A stretch of 64,000 nt of DNA from contig NZ_JAALJH010000029.1 of NCBI RefSeq assembly GCF_011064615.1, forward strand, positions 1 to 64,000. The letters are read 5' to 3'. The DNA is from Aquisphaera insulae (lineage in GTDB: Bacteria; Planctomycetota; Planctomycetia; Isosphaerales; Isosphaeraceae). Below the pieces are notes generated by a model. That model did no database searches, had not been told where the DNA came from, and saw only the letters and a list, made by a program, of their open reading frames with translations. The position numbers were made by a program, and so were the translations under genes. This document shows, one piece after another, positions 50,327-59,762 of this stretch (positions are counted from its first letter, which is position 1; every line of letters begins with the position of its first letter).

Positions 50327-50571
50327 ACGCCGCCCTCGGGGCCGCCTCGCAGATTTCCCGGGCGGCCGGCCGAGTCGTGACCTAGGGTTCTGGTGCCGCG
50401 GGATCACGCGCACCGGCGACGACGGCCTGGTCCGGATCACGCGGCATGGGAGGCGATGGTCCGTCCCCCGACAGTGGGGTGGCATCGAACGTGCGCGCCC
50501 GCCGCCGCGGCGAGGCGTCGCGCGCAGGGGTGCCGGCCTGTCCCGATCCGACGATCCAGGCGGTGCGAACG

Positions 50572-53500
50572 ATGGACAGGCGTTTGACCTATCGGATGAC
50601 ATTCCTCCTGGCGGCCTCGCTCGTGGGGGGGATGCTGTTCCTCGTCGACGTCCGGGACGCGGACGGGCGTCGTCGTCGGCGCGAGATCCAGGGGCTGGCG
50701 GAGTCGCTCGCCATCCTGATCGATCCCGCCCAGGTCGCGCGGCCGGGCGAGCGTGACCGGGACGACCGCGCCTCGGCGGCCGACCTGAACCTGAAACGCG
50801 TCCGAGAGCGGCTGCGGACCGTGCGGTCGATCTACGACGGATCGTGTCGGATCGACATCCTCCGCCGCGAGGCCGGCGTCGTGACCTCCCTGGCCAGCTC
50901 GGAGGAGGGGCCCGGCGGGGCCTTCCGGGCCGCGATCCTGGGCGAGACCGACGGCACCCTCGGCTCCCTCTTCGACCTCAATGCCAGCGTCATGCGCGGG
51001 CCGTTCTCCGGGCCGAACGGGTCCAGTGCCTTCGTCGCCTACGCCCCGCTCCGGCTGCCGGGGCGGTCGGCGGCGATCGTCAGCGTGCGGAGCGACGTGG
51101 ACGACGGGGTCGGGGGAGCGGCCCGGGAGGAGGTGCTGGCCACCGCGCTGGTGTCGCTCGTCCTCATCGGCATCGTCCTCCTCTGGCGGCATCTCCACCA
51201 CGAGGCGCGGATCGCCGATCGGACCCGGGCGTCGGAGGAGAAGTTCCGCGGCATCACCCAGGCCGCGCTCCAGCCGATCGTGCTGACCGATGACGCCGGC
51301 CGGATCACCTACTGGAACGACGCGGCGACGCGGACCCTGGGCTTCGGCCGCGAGGAGGCGGTGGGCGCGGACCTCCAGGAACGCCTGATCCCCGCCGGCC
51401 TCCGCGACGCCTACCGCGCCGCACTGCCGGCGCCGCTGGAGGGCGCGTCGGGGGACGGTGACGGCGCCATGATCGAGCTGGCCGTCCTCCATCGGGACGG
51501 CCGCGAGATCCCGGTCGAGCTGAGCATGTCCGCCTTCCGGCTGGAAGGGCGGCGCCACGTCGTGGGGGTCATGAGCGATCTCAGCGCCCGGAAGTGGTAC
51601 GAGGCCCAGTTGATGGAGCGGGCCCGGCTGTCCCTGATGCTGGCGGAGCTCGGCGGTGTCCTGACCCGAGAGCCGTCCGCCGAGGGGCTGCTCCAGGGCT
51701 CCGCGGCCATCCTCTCGAAGCACCTGGACTCGCGGGCCCGATTCTGGCTGGTGGAGGAGGCGTCCGGCCGTCCGATGCCCTCGGGAGACGCGAACCAGGC
51801 TCGGGCCCGGGCCGCCGAGGTCCGGCTCGTGGACCGAGTCTCCTCGACGCGAGAGCGGGGCTTCGAGGGGGACGCCTACGTCGGGACGCCAACCTCCCGT
51901 CCCTCCGCGGAGGCCATGCTCCAGGCGCTTGCCGGCGAGCTATCCTGGCCCGGGATGGACGGCTCCGGCGACCGGCGGCCCGCGACGGGCGAGGGGATCG
52001 TCGGCCTGCCCATGGTCTCCGACGGGATCCTCCGGGGGGTGCTGACCGTCGCGTCCGGCCGCGCTCTCTCCCCCGCGGCGCTCTCCGCCCTGGAGATGGC
52101 GGCCGGCGAGCTGGCCCTGGGCCTGACCCGGATCCGACTGATCGCCAACCTCAACGCGGCGAAGCTCCTCGCCGAGTCGGCCAACCGGGCCAAGAGCGAG
52201 TTCCTCGCCAACATGAGCCACGAGATCCGGACGCCGATGAACGGCGTGATCGGCATGACCGAGCTGGTCCTGGACACCCGGCTGGACCCCCGCCAGCGCG
52301 AGTACATCGAGATCGTGAAGCACTCGGCCGAGTCGCTGCTCACCGTGATCAACGACATCCTCGATTTCTCCAAGGTGGAGGCCAAGAAGCTGGTCCTGGA
52401 CCCGTCACCCTTCCCGCTCCGTGAGACGGTGGAGGGGACGCTCCGAATCCTCGCGGAGCGGGCCCATGCCAAGGGGCTGGAGCTCGCCTGCCGGGTCTGT
52501 CCGGGGCTGCCGATGACGGTGGTCGGCGACCCCCATCGCTTCCAGCAGATCCTCATCAACCTGGTCGGGAACGCCATCAAGTTCACGGAACGGGGCGAGG
52601 TCCTGGTCACGGTGGAAGAGGAGGCCGGCAAGGCGGATGCCGAGGCGCTCCACCTCGCCGTCGCGGTGACCGACACCGGGGTGGGCATCCCCGAGGAGAA
52701 GCAGGCGCGGATCTTCGAGCCCTTCGAGCAGGCCGACGGCACGACGACCCGGCGATTCGGCGGCACCGGCCTGGGACTGGCGATCTCGAGCCAGTTGATC
52801 GAGCTGATGGGCGGGAAGATCGCGGTGGAGAGTCGGCCCGGGCTCGGCAGCACCTTTCGCTTCACCGTCCGCCTGGGCCGGACCGAGGACGTCATCGATC
52901 CGGCATCGACGGGGAGCCCGGACGACCTCGCCGGCAGGCGGATCCTGGTGGTGGACGACAACGCCACGAACCGGCGGATCCTCGACGAGGTCCTCCGATC
53001 GTGGCGGTCCATCCCGACCCTGGCGGGGAGCGGTGCCGAGGCGCTGGAGTTCCTGGGGGCCTCCGCGTGCGGCGAGCCTCCGTTCGCGGCCGCCCTCCTG
53101 GACCTCCTCATGCCCGGCATGAACGGCGTGGAGCTGGCCCGGCGGATCCGGGAGCGGCCGGGCGGGGCGGACCTCCCCCTCATCGTCCTCACCTCCGAAG
53201 GGGACCTGAGCGTCGACGTGCCGCTGCGCCAGCTCGGGATCCGGTCGATCCTGTCCAAGCCGGTCCGCCAGGCGGACCTGCGGCGAGCGATCCTGGGGAC
53301 CATCGAGGCGGAGTCCCCCGCCGCGGGCGTCGGCCCCGACGTCGGGGCGGCGGTGGCCGTCGCCGGGCGGCCGGGCGGTCGCGTCAAGCGGATCCTGGTG
53401 GCGGAGGACAACCCGGTCAACCAGCGGGTCCTGCTGGAGCTGATCGTCCGGCACGGCCACGTCGCCGTCGTGGCGGATGACGGCGAGGCGGCCGTCGAGC

Positions 53501-54153
53501 GGTTCCGCGAGGGGGGCTTCGACCTCGTGCTGATGGACATCCAGATGCCGGGCATGGACGGATTCCAGGCCCTGGCGGCGATCCGAGAGATCGAGGGCCA
53601 TCGGGCGGGCGGCATCCCGGTCGTGGCCCTGACGGCCCACGCCATGGGCGGGGACCGGGAGCGTTGCCTTGGCGCCGGATTCAACGGATACCTCTCCAAG
53701 CCGATCCGCGTCCCCGAGCTGACGGCCCTGCTCGGCGTCGCGCCGCGGGACGACCGCCCGCCGCCGGACGCCGCCCCGCGGCTCTTCGATCGCCCCACGG
53801 CGCTCGAGCAGGCCGGCGGCGACGAGGACCTGCTGCGGGACCTCCTGCGGATGATCGTCGACCGCGCCCCGGAGCAGCTCGAGCGGGCCGGCGATGCCCT
53901 CGCCGCCGGCGACACGGCGGAGGCGGCCCGCTGCCTCCACACGCTCAAGGGCTCGGTCGGCTTCTGCCTCTCGCGGCGGTCGCTCGCCCCGCTGGAGGGC
54001 CTGGAATCGCTCTGCAAGGAGGGCCGCCTTCAGGAGGCCCGGGGCCGCCTCCCGGGGATCGCGGCGACCCTCGAGGCCCTCCTCGACGAGATCCGCCGCG
54101 AGGTCGGGTGCGAGGCCGAGCCCGCGGCGGCAGGGGCCATGGACTTCCGATAG
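50572..54153 (+). CDS. hybrid histidine kinase: PAS, GAF-like, HisKA, HATPase, two REC and HPt domains
   Basis: A 1193-residue BarA-like phosphorelay kinase. Two membrane helices (about 10-26 and 188-205) enclose a periplasmic sensor. Then come PAS (about 222-340), a weaker GAF-like part (355-525), HisKA with His550 (MSHEIRTPMNG), HATPase (N-box ILINLVGNAIKFT, DTGVGIPEEK, GTGLGLAIS; 650-770), REC1 (790-910, Asp844), REC2 (940-1055, Asp989) and HPt (about 1085-1190, His1123 in LHTLKGSVG). All phosphotransfer residues are present. The likely partner is the next gene, and the REC-ATPase gene upstream belongs to the same locus. GTG 50563 is an alternative start. Confidence 0.94.
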   Translation: MDRRLTYRMTFLLAASLVGGMLFLVDVRDADGRRRRREIQGLAESLAILIDPAQVARPGERDRDDRASAADLNLKRVRERLRTVRSIYDGSCRIDILRREAGVVTSLASSEEGPGGAFRAAILGETDGTLGSLFDLNASVMRGPFSGPNGSSAFVAYAPLRLPGRSAAIVSVRSDVDDGVGGAAREEVLATALVSLVLIGIVLLWRHLHHEARIADRTRASEEKFRGITQAALQPIVLTDDAGRITYWNDAATRTLGFGREEAVGADLQERLIPAGLRDAYRAALPAPLEGASGDGDGAMIELAVLHRDGREIPVELSMSAFRLEGRRHVVGVMSDLSARKWYEAQLMERARLSLMLAELGGVLTREPSAEGLLQGSAAILSKHLDSRARFWLVEEASGRPMPSGDANQARARAAEVRLVDRVSSTRERGFEGDAYVGTPTSRPSAEAMLQALAGELSWPGMDGSGDRRPATGEGIVGLPMVSDGILRGVLTVASGRALSPAALSALEMAAGELALGLTRIRLIANLNAAKLLAESANRAKSEFLANMSHEIRTPMNGVIGMTELVLDTRLDPRQREYIEIVKHSAESLLTVINDILDFSKVEAKKLVLDPSPFPLRETVEGTLRILAERAHAKGLELACRVCPGLPMTVVGDPHRFQQILINLVGNAIKFTERGEVLVTVEEEAGKADAEALHLAVAVTDTGVGIPEEKQARIFEPFEQADGTTTRRFGGTGLGLAISSQLIELMGGKIAVESRPGLGSTFRFTVRLGRTEDVIDPASTGSPDDLAGRRILVVDDNATNRRILDEVLRSWRSIPTLAGSGAEALEFLGASACGEPPFAAALLDLLMPGMNGVELARRIRERPGGADLPLIVLTSEGDLSVDVPLRQLGIRSILSKPVRQADLRRAILGTIEAESPAAGVGPDVGAAVAVAGRPGGRVKRILVAEDNPVNQRVLLELIVRHGHVAVVADDGEAAVERFREGGFDLVLMDIQMPGMDGFQALAAIREIEGHRAGGIPVVALTAHAMGGDRERCLGAGFNGYLSKPIRVPELTALLGVAPRDDRPPPDAAPRLFDRPTALEQAGGDEDLLRDLLRMIVDRAPEQLERAGDALAAGDTAEAARCLHTLKGSVGFCLSRRSLAPLEGLESLCKEGRLQEARGRLPGIAATLEALLDEIRREVGCEAEPAAAGAMDFR

Positions 54154-54194
54154 TCGTATTCCTATTTAAGTAGCGCACAAGGGGTAGATTCCCG

Positions 54195-56225
54195 ATGAAT
54201 GCAGTTGCCGAGCCGTCGGCGGACGTGGTGGGGATGGGGGCGGCACAGAATCCAACCGTCGAGCGGCCGCCGTTGGTCCGCATCCTGGTGGTGGACGACA
54301 ACCCGGTCGATCGGCTCCGCGTGGGCAGGCTGGTCGAACGAGATCCGAGGTGCCGGGCCGTCTTCGCCGCCAACGGGCTCGAGGCGATGGATCGGCTGGC
54401 CGATCACGCGATCTCGGTGGTCCTGACCGACCTCCAGATGGAGGGCATGGACGGCCTGGAGCTGGTCCGGGCGATCCGCCGCGAGCACGCCGAGATCCCC
54501 GTGATCCTGATGACCGCCCACGGCAGCGAGCGCGCCGCGATGGAGGCCCTGCGGGTCGGGGCGTCCGATTACGTGCTCAAGAACAAGCTCGCCCAGGAGC
54601 TGCAATCGGTCCTCTCCCGGCCCCTCCGCACCGCGGCCGCGGGGCATCGGCGGCGGGCCTGCCTGCAGGCCCTCTCGCGGCAGGAATCCACCTATGCGAT
54701 CGGCAACGACCTGGACCTCGTGCCGGCGATGCTGGAGATCCTCCGCGAGGACCTGGTCCGGCTCGCACGGTGGGATTCCGCCGAGCTGATGCGAGTGATC
54801 ATCGCCATCGACGAGGCCCTCCGCAACGCCATCTGCCACGGCAACCTGGAGGTCAGCTCCGAGCTCCGCGACGGCGGTGAACGCCGCTTCGAGGCCGAGG
54901 TGCGGAGGCGAGCGAGCGAGGCCCCGTACCGCGATCGCTCGGTCCGGCTGGAAGTCGCCCACGACCCGGACCGCTCGACGTTCGTCATCCGGGACGAGGG
55001 CCCGGGATTCGACACCTCGCGGGGCAGCCGGACGATCGAGCCGGAGGACCTGCTTCGGTGCAGCGGCCGCGGGCTCCTGCTCATGAAGTCGTTCATGGAC
55101 GAGGTCTACTTCAACCGGGCGGGCAACCAGGTGACCCTCGTGAAGCGGCGTCACATCGACGCGATGCCGCCGATGCCTACGGCGATCGAGGCCGATCCGC
55201 CGTCAACGCCGCCGGTGGAGGCCGCCGCGACGTGCACCGACCCGGCGGGCGAACGGCCCGCGACGTCGTCAGCCCCGCCGGTCCGGGTCGGTGCCGGGAC
55301 GGGGAATCGGACGAACGAGTCGGACTTCGCGCGGCGGCTCCTCGACCAGCTCCACAACGCCGTCTTCTACGTCGATCGGTCGCGTCACATCGTCTACTGG
55401 AACGAGGCCGCCGAACGGCTCACGGGATACTCGGCCGCCGAGGTCATCGGCCGGCGATGCAGCGACGGGCTCCTCGATCACCAGGCCCAGGATGGCTGCC
55501 AGCTCTGCGATCGAGGCTGCCCGCTGCTCAAGGCGATCACCGACAAGTCCACCACGCAGGAGCGCGCCTTCCTCCGTCACAAGGACGGCCGCAGGATCTC
55601 CGTGGACGTTCGATCCCTCCCCGTCCTGGGCGAGGGGGGCGCGGTCCTCGGGGCCGCCCAGGTATTCACCGACGCCACCTCCAGCCTCATGGTGGAGAGT
55701 GCCTTCCGCCAGGTCCGCGAAGCGGCGGACCGCGACCCCTTGACCGGGGTGGCCAATCGCCGCTACTTCGATCCGGCGCTGGCCGCCCAGCTCGAGAATG
55801 CCCGCCGATCGGGGAGTCCATTCTCCCTGATCATGGCCGATCTCGACCATTTCAAGCTGGTCAACGATACGTTCGGTCATGAGGTCGGAGACATCGCGCT
55901 CACCCGTTTCGCCTCGGTCCTTCGCTTGCAGTCCCGGCCGCTGGACCTGGTCGCCCGGTTCGGGGGGGAGGAGTTCATCGTGCTCCTGCCCGGGACGAGG
56001 GTGCAGGCGGCGGCCCAGATTGCCGAGCGACTGCGTCGGGCGACGCCCGAAGCGACCCCCCCGGAGATGGGGAGTCGCCTCCTGACGGCAAGCTTCGGAG
56101 TGGCCCAGTCGCTCCCCGACGAGGGCCGGACGGACCTCCTCCGACGGGTGGACGCGGCGCTCTATCTGGCCAAGGCTCAGGGCCGCGATCGCGTGGCGGT
56201 GGCCGGAGGTGATGTCCCGTCCTGA
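54195..56225 (+). CDS. REC - HATPase_c_2 - PAS - GGDEF diguanylate cyclase
   Basis: A 676-residue protein that links a phosphorelay to cyclic-di-GMP. The REC domain (28-140) has Asp79 in LTDLQMEGMDG. The HATPase_c_2 part (165-318) has IDEALRNAICHGNLE and IRDEGPGFDTS. A PAS domain (about 380-495) carries a Cys cluster (C422, C435, C438, C442), common in PAS domains that precede GGDEF. The GGDEF domain (about 505-670) has GGEEF at 590-594 and a product-inhibition I-site RPLD (581-584). It should be an active cyclase. AAGGGG lies near ATG 54195. The 3' end overlaps the convergent hypothetical gene by 49 bases. Confidence 0.94.
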   Translation: MNAVAEPSADVVGMGAAQNPTVERPPLVRILVVDDNPVDRLRVGRLVERDPRCRAVFAANGLEAMDRLADHAISVVLTDLQMEGMDGLELVRAIRREHAEIPVILMTAHGSERAAMEALRVGASDYVLKNKLAQELQSVLSRPLRTAAAGHRRRACLQALSRQESTYAIGNDLDLVPAMLEILREDLVRLARWDSAELMRVIIAIDEALRNAICHGNLEVSSELRDGGERRFEAEVRRRASEAPYRDRSVRLEVAHDPDRSTFVIRDEGPGFDTSRGSRTIEPEDLLRCSGRGLLLMKSFMDEVYFNRAGNQVTLVKRRHIDAMPPMPTAIEADPPSTPPVEAAATCTDPAGERPATSSAPPVRVGAGTGNRTNESDFARRLLDQLHNAVFYVDRSRHIVYWNEAAERLTGYSAAEVIGRRCSDGLLDHQAQDGCQLCDRGCPLLKAITDKSTTQERAFLRHKDGRRISVDVRSLPVLGEGGAVLGAAQVFTDATSSLMVESAFRQVREAADRDPLTGVANRRYFDPALAAQLENARRSGSPFSLIMADLDHFKLVNDTFGHEVGDIALTRFASVLRLQSRPLDLVARFGGEEFIVLLPGTRVQAAAQIAERLRRATPEATPPEMGSRLLTASFGVAQSLPDEGRTDLLRRVDAALYLAKAQGRDRVAVAGGDVPS

Positions 56226-57094
56226 CCGCGGTGCGACTTGCTCTCGACCGGTGCTCGAGCGGAGGTCCGGCCCCTGGCCCGCGCTCCGCCCCTCGCCGGA
56301 TACCGCCGCCGCGGCGCCGTGCCGTCGCCCTGGCCTGGGTCGACCGTCCGGGCCTGAGGGGAGGACTCGAGCGCCATCTGGAAGGGGTCACCGGACGCCG
56401 GGCCCGCCTCGGCCTCCGGGCCCACGGCGGGGAGCTCCGCCTTGCGTCCCTTCGAGCCGAGCGGGCTGCCGATGAAATTGCCGGGGACGCCGTTGAGCCC
56501 CGCCCCGCCCCGATTGTTGGTGCCGTAGCCGGGCATCGGCCCGAAGTTGCCGCCCCCGCCGACGTAGTTGCCGGCTGCATTGAACCCCTGGACCTCGCCG
56601 AACCCGTTGACCGCGCCGGGACCGGCATAGCCTCCGAAGGTATTCAGGCCGGCCATCGAGTTGAAGGGGTCGAGATTGTACCCAAAGCCGCCGTAGGTGC
56701 CCACGCCGCTGACGGCGCCGATGGTCCCGAATGGACCGCCGTTGAGGATGGCCGCCCCCCCATTTCCCATGGCTCCGGAGGCGTTCCCGCCGAGTCGTCC
56801 GAGGAGCCCGCCGAGGGCGGCCGGGCTGGCCGCGCCGCCGCCGCTGACCGCGGCCGGGATCGGCACGGTCGTGAATCCGGTGACCTCGTTGAAGCCCACG
56901 TTCAGCCCCATCCGGACGTACGTCCCGGGGGGCACCACCGCCGGCGTCACCCCGAGCATCGCGCCGCTGGGCGCGACGCCTACTCCCGGTGCAAACCCCA
57001 CGGCCTGGGCCCAGGCCGATGACCCGGTGGCGGCGATCAGGCCGGCGAGGAACGCCGCGAAGCGGACAGCACGCGTCACCCTGGTTGCACTCAT
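56177..57094 (-). CDS. secreted Gly/Asn-rich hypothetical protein
   Basis: The 305-residue protein has a signal peptide (AAFLAGLIAATGSSAWAQA, cleavage about residue 30). The mature part is Gly-, Asn- and Ala-rich without recognisable domains, including GGYAGPGAVNGFGEVQGFNA. The C-terminal 70 residues become Arg/Pro-rich. I recognise no family. Its last 49 bases overlap the GGDEF gene on the other strand. Reading frame and composition support a real gene, but the true stop could be artefactual. Confidence 0.7.
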   Translation of the reverse strand: MSATRVTRAVRFAAFLAGLIAATGSSAWAQAVGFAPGVGVAPSGAMLGVTPAVVPPGTYVRMGLNVGFNEVTGFTTVPIPAAVSGGGAASPAALGGLLGRLGGNASGAMGNGGAAILNGGPFGTIGAVSGVGTYGGFGYNLDPFNSMAGLNTFGGYAGPGAVNGFGEVQGFNAAGNYVGGGGNFGPMPGYGTNNRGGAGLNGVPGNFIGSPLGSKGRKAELPAVGPEAEAGPASGDPFQMALESSPQARTVDPGQGDGTAPRRRYPARGGARARGRTSARAPVESKSHRGQDGTSPPATATRSRP

Positions 57095-57146
57095 GGCTCA
57101 CCCCCGGACGGGCCGGTTTCGGGACGAGGTCAGTCCTGGCCGCGGA

Positions 57147-59474
57147 TCAGGAGACGAGCCGGCGAACTTGCTCCGCCGTCCTCGCCTCGAGCAGCTCGCG
57201 GCCGATCGCCGAGAGGCTCCCCGGATCTCGCTTCGCGAGCAGCCGGCGGATGGCCGGTACGCGGTCAACCGCCATGCTCAGCGAATCCACCCCGAGGGCG
57301 GCGAGGACCACGGCCCCTTCGTGATGAGAGGCCATCTCGCCGCAGACGGAGACCGGACGCCCGGCACGATGGGCCGAGGCGATCATCTCTCCTATCATTC
57401 GCACGAGTCCCGGGTGAAGCAAGTCGTCTTCCTGCGCACCCACCGGATCTTCCCGGCCAATCCCCATCGCCGACGCGATCAGGTCATTCGTCCCCAGGGC
57501 CACGAAATCGACGCGACTTGACCATTCCTCGACCATCGGGGCGACCGCCGCCACCTCGATCATCATCCCCAGCGGGACCTGGCTGTCGAACGGCAGGCCC
57601 TCGGCCTGGAGCTCGCGGCGGGCCTCCTCCACGGTCTCGAGTGCGAACTCGAGCAGGCGCGGACGCGTCACCAGGGGGACCAGGAGCCGGACCGGGCCGC
57701 AGGCGCCGGCTCGCAGGATGGCCCGGACCTGCTCCTTGAACAGCCGCTGCAAGATCGGGGACTCGAGCACGAGCCGCCAGTCGAGCTTCTGCGCGGCGGA
57801 CTGGCTCGAGGCCGCGCCTTGCCCCAGCTTGTCCGGCCGGAGGTCGAACGTCCGGATCGTCGCCGGACGGCCGTGGAGCGACTCCACCAGCTTGCGGTAG
57901 ATCTCGAACTGCTCCTCCTCCGTCGGCAGCGTCCGCCGCGCCAGGAAGAGCATCTCCGACCGATACAGGCCCACCCCCTGCGCGCCGTAGGCGCAGACCC
58001 TGGCGGCCTCGCTCAGGAGGTTGACATTGGCCTCCACCCGGGGCAGGCCGGGAAGGCCCTGATCGGCGTCCTGCCGCGCGTGCCCCCGTTCCCCGAGGTC
58101 GCCGTTCAGTGGGGCGGTGCCGTTGAGGCCGACGTCGCTCCGGGGTTCACGCGCGTCGGGCCCTTCGCCCCGTTCGTCCGTCGACGGGTCGATGACGATG
58201 CGTCCGGCCGTGCCGTCGATCTGGAGGAGCTGACCATCCTCCACGCAGTCCAGCAGGCCCTCGATCCGGCCGACCATCGGGATCCCCAGGCTGCGGGCGA
58301 TGATCACGGCGTGGCTCTGCGGCCCGCCGTGCTCCACGACCACACCGTCCAGGTGATCGAGATCGACCGCGAAGAGGTCGAGCACGGACGCCTCATGGGC
58401 CACCAGGATCAGCCGCCCCTCGCCGGGCTGGTCCGTCGCCTCGTCCTCGGTGGGGCGGAGGTGCCAGAGGATCCGGCGGAAGACGTCCTTGATGTCGAAG
58501 ATCCGCTCCCGGAAATACGGATTGGAGAGCTTCTGGAAGGTGGCGATGTACTTGTCGAGCGTCCGGACGACGGCGCTCTCGGCGGAGGCGTCGGGGCCGA
58601 GGCAGGCGGCCAGGTCCCGCTCCACCGTGCTGTCCTGGAGGATCATGAGCTGGGCCTGGAGGATCGCGCCGTGATCCTCGCCGACGAGCAGCGAAATCTT
58701 GCGGCTGAGCCGGGTGATCTCTTCCCGGGCGGCGTCCATGGCCCGGCGGAGCCGCTGGCCCTCGACCGCGAGGTCGCAGCCGGTCGCACCGGCGGCCGCC
58801 GCCGGCTCCGCCTTCTGGCCGATCACATAGGCCCGCCCCAGTCCCGAGCCCGGCGACAGGGGGAGCCCGTCGAGCCGCCGGGGCGGCCGGGCGCGGTCCT
58901 CGGCGTCCGCCGCGGCCTCGTCCACGTGCGCGGCGGCCACGCTCTCCAGCATCCGGGCCCCGGAGACGAGCGGGGCGAGCTGCGAACCGACCGTGATCAG
59001 CATCCGGATCTCGTTGGGCGAGAACGGCCGCCTCTCCGCGGTCTGGACCACCAGCACCCCCTGGATGCTCGCCGATTCGATGACCGGCACGCCCAGGAAG
59101 GAGTGGTACGGATCCTCCCCGGCCTCGGGGAAATACTTGAATCGATGATGCGTGAAGGCGTCCGCCTCCATGATCGGGCTCATCCGCTCGGCCACCAGTC
59201 CCGTCAGCCCCTCGGAGAGCTTCATCCTCACCCGGCCCACGCTCGAGGCGTCCAGCCCGACCGTCGCCGCCAGCACCAGGTCCCCCGATTCCGGCTCGAT
59301 CAGGTAGACCGAGGCCACGTCCGTCGCGAATCGCTTCTGGATCAGCCGGACGATGTTATCGAGCGTCTCGTGAGGATTGTGCGAGTGCGAGATCAACTGG
59401 CTGACTTCTTCCAGGGTCAGCAGCAGGGAGCTCTCGTGGGCCGGTGCCAGGGCGGTATCCGCGAAATGATCCAT
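57147..59474 (-). CDS. ptsP: phosphoenolpyruvate-protein phosphotransferase, GAF-containing (PtsP, nitrogen PTS type)
   Basis: The 775-residue protein joins a GAF domain (about 15-175) to PTS enzyme I. The phosphorylated His388 lies in GGPQSHAVIIAR. Later motifs are YGAQGVGLYRSEMLFLARR (PEP site), VDFVALGTNDLIASAMG and SVCGEMASHH with the active-site Cys. It transfers phosphate from PEP to HPr/NPr; no HPr, EIIA or EIIC gene is in the window. In other bacteria PtsP connects nitrogen or carbon state to regulation. Length fits PtsP, not the shorter EI. Confidence 0.93.
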   Translation of the reverse strand: MDHFADTALAPAHESSLLLTLEEVSQLISHSHNPHETLDNIVRLIQKRFATDVASVYLIEPESGDLVLAATVGLDASSVGRVRMKLSEGLTGLVAERMSPIMEADAFTHHRFKYFPEAGEDPYHSFLGVPVIESASIQGVLVVQTAERRPFSPNEIRMLITVGSQLAPLVSGARMLESVAAAHVDEAAADAEDRARPPRRLDGLPLSPGSGLGRAYVIGQKAEPAAAAGATGCDLAVEGQRLRRAMDAAREEITRLSRKISLLVGEDHGAILQAQLMILQDSTVERDLAACLGPDASAESAVVRTLDKYIATFQKLSNPYFRERIFDIKDVFRRILWHLRPTEDEATDQPGEGRLILVAHEASVLDLFAVDLDHLDGVVVEHGGPQSHAVIIARSLGIPMVGRIEGLLDCVEDGQLLQIDGTAGRIVIDPSTDERGEGPDAREPRSDVGLNGTAPLNGDLGERGHARQDADQGLPGLPRVEANVNLLSEAARVCAYGAQGVGLYRSEMLFLARRTLPTEEEQFEIYRKLVESLHGRPATIRTFDLRPDKLGQGAASSQSAAQKLDWRLVLESPILQRLFKEQVRAILRAGACGPVRLLVPLVTRPRLLEFALETVEEARRELQAEGLPFDSQVPLGMMIEVAAVAPMVEEWSSRVDFVALGTNDLIASAMGIGREDPVGAQEDDLLHPGLVRMIGEMIASAHRAGRPVSVCGEMASHHEGAVVLAALGVDSLSMAVDRVPAIRRLLAKRDPGSLSAIGRELLEARTAEQVRRLVS

Positions 59475-59762
59475 GTCGTTGGGTCAACGCTCCTCGCGGT
59501 CTGAAATCGCTACGGCCCGGCTCGCACGAACCGACGTCCCGGGAACCAGCGCGGGAGATTTAGCAATGGCCGTGCCACTACCAAAAGTGGAAGACGCGCA
59601 ATCGTTTGAGACACGACCTCGAGGCGGAAAATCCGTGACCCCGACGGGGATTGAGAAATCCGGCCGGGTTCCGGGGCTTCCGCGATCGACCGACGGGCGG
59701 ATTTCTCCTTGAGCCCGGAGAGTTGGCACCGCTTGCAATCACATTGTGCAGTTCGGGCGATC

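Noticed and set aside
57819..59504. Plus-strand open frame of 561 codons opposite ptsP
   Set aside because: No homology and no Shine-Dalgarno; the minus-strand PtsP frame has all active-site motifs.
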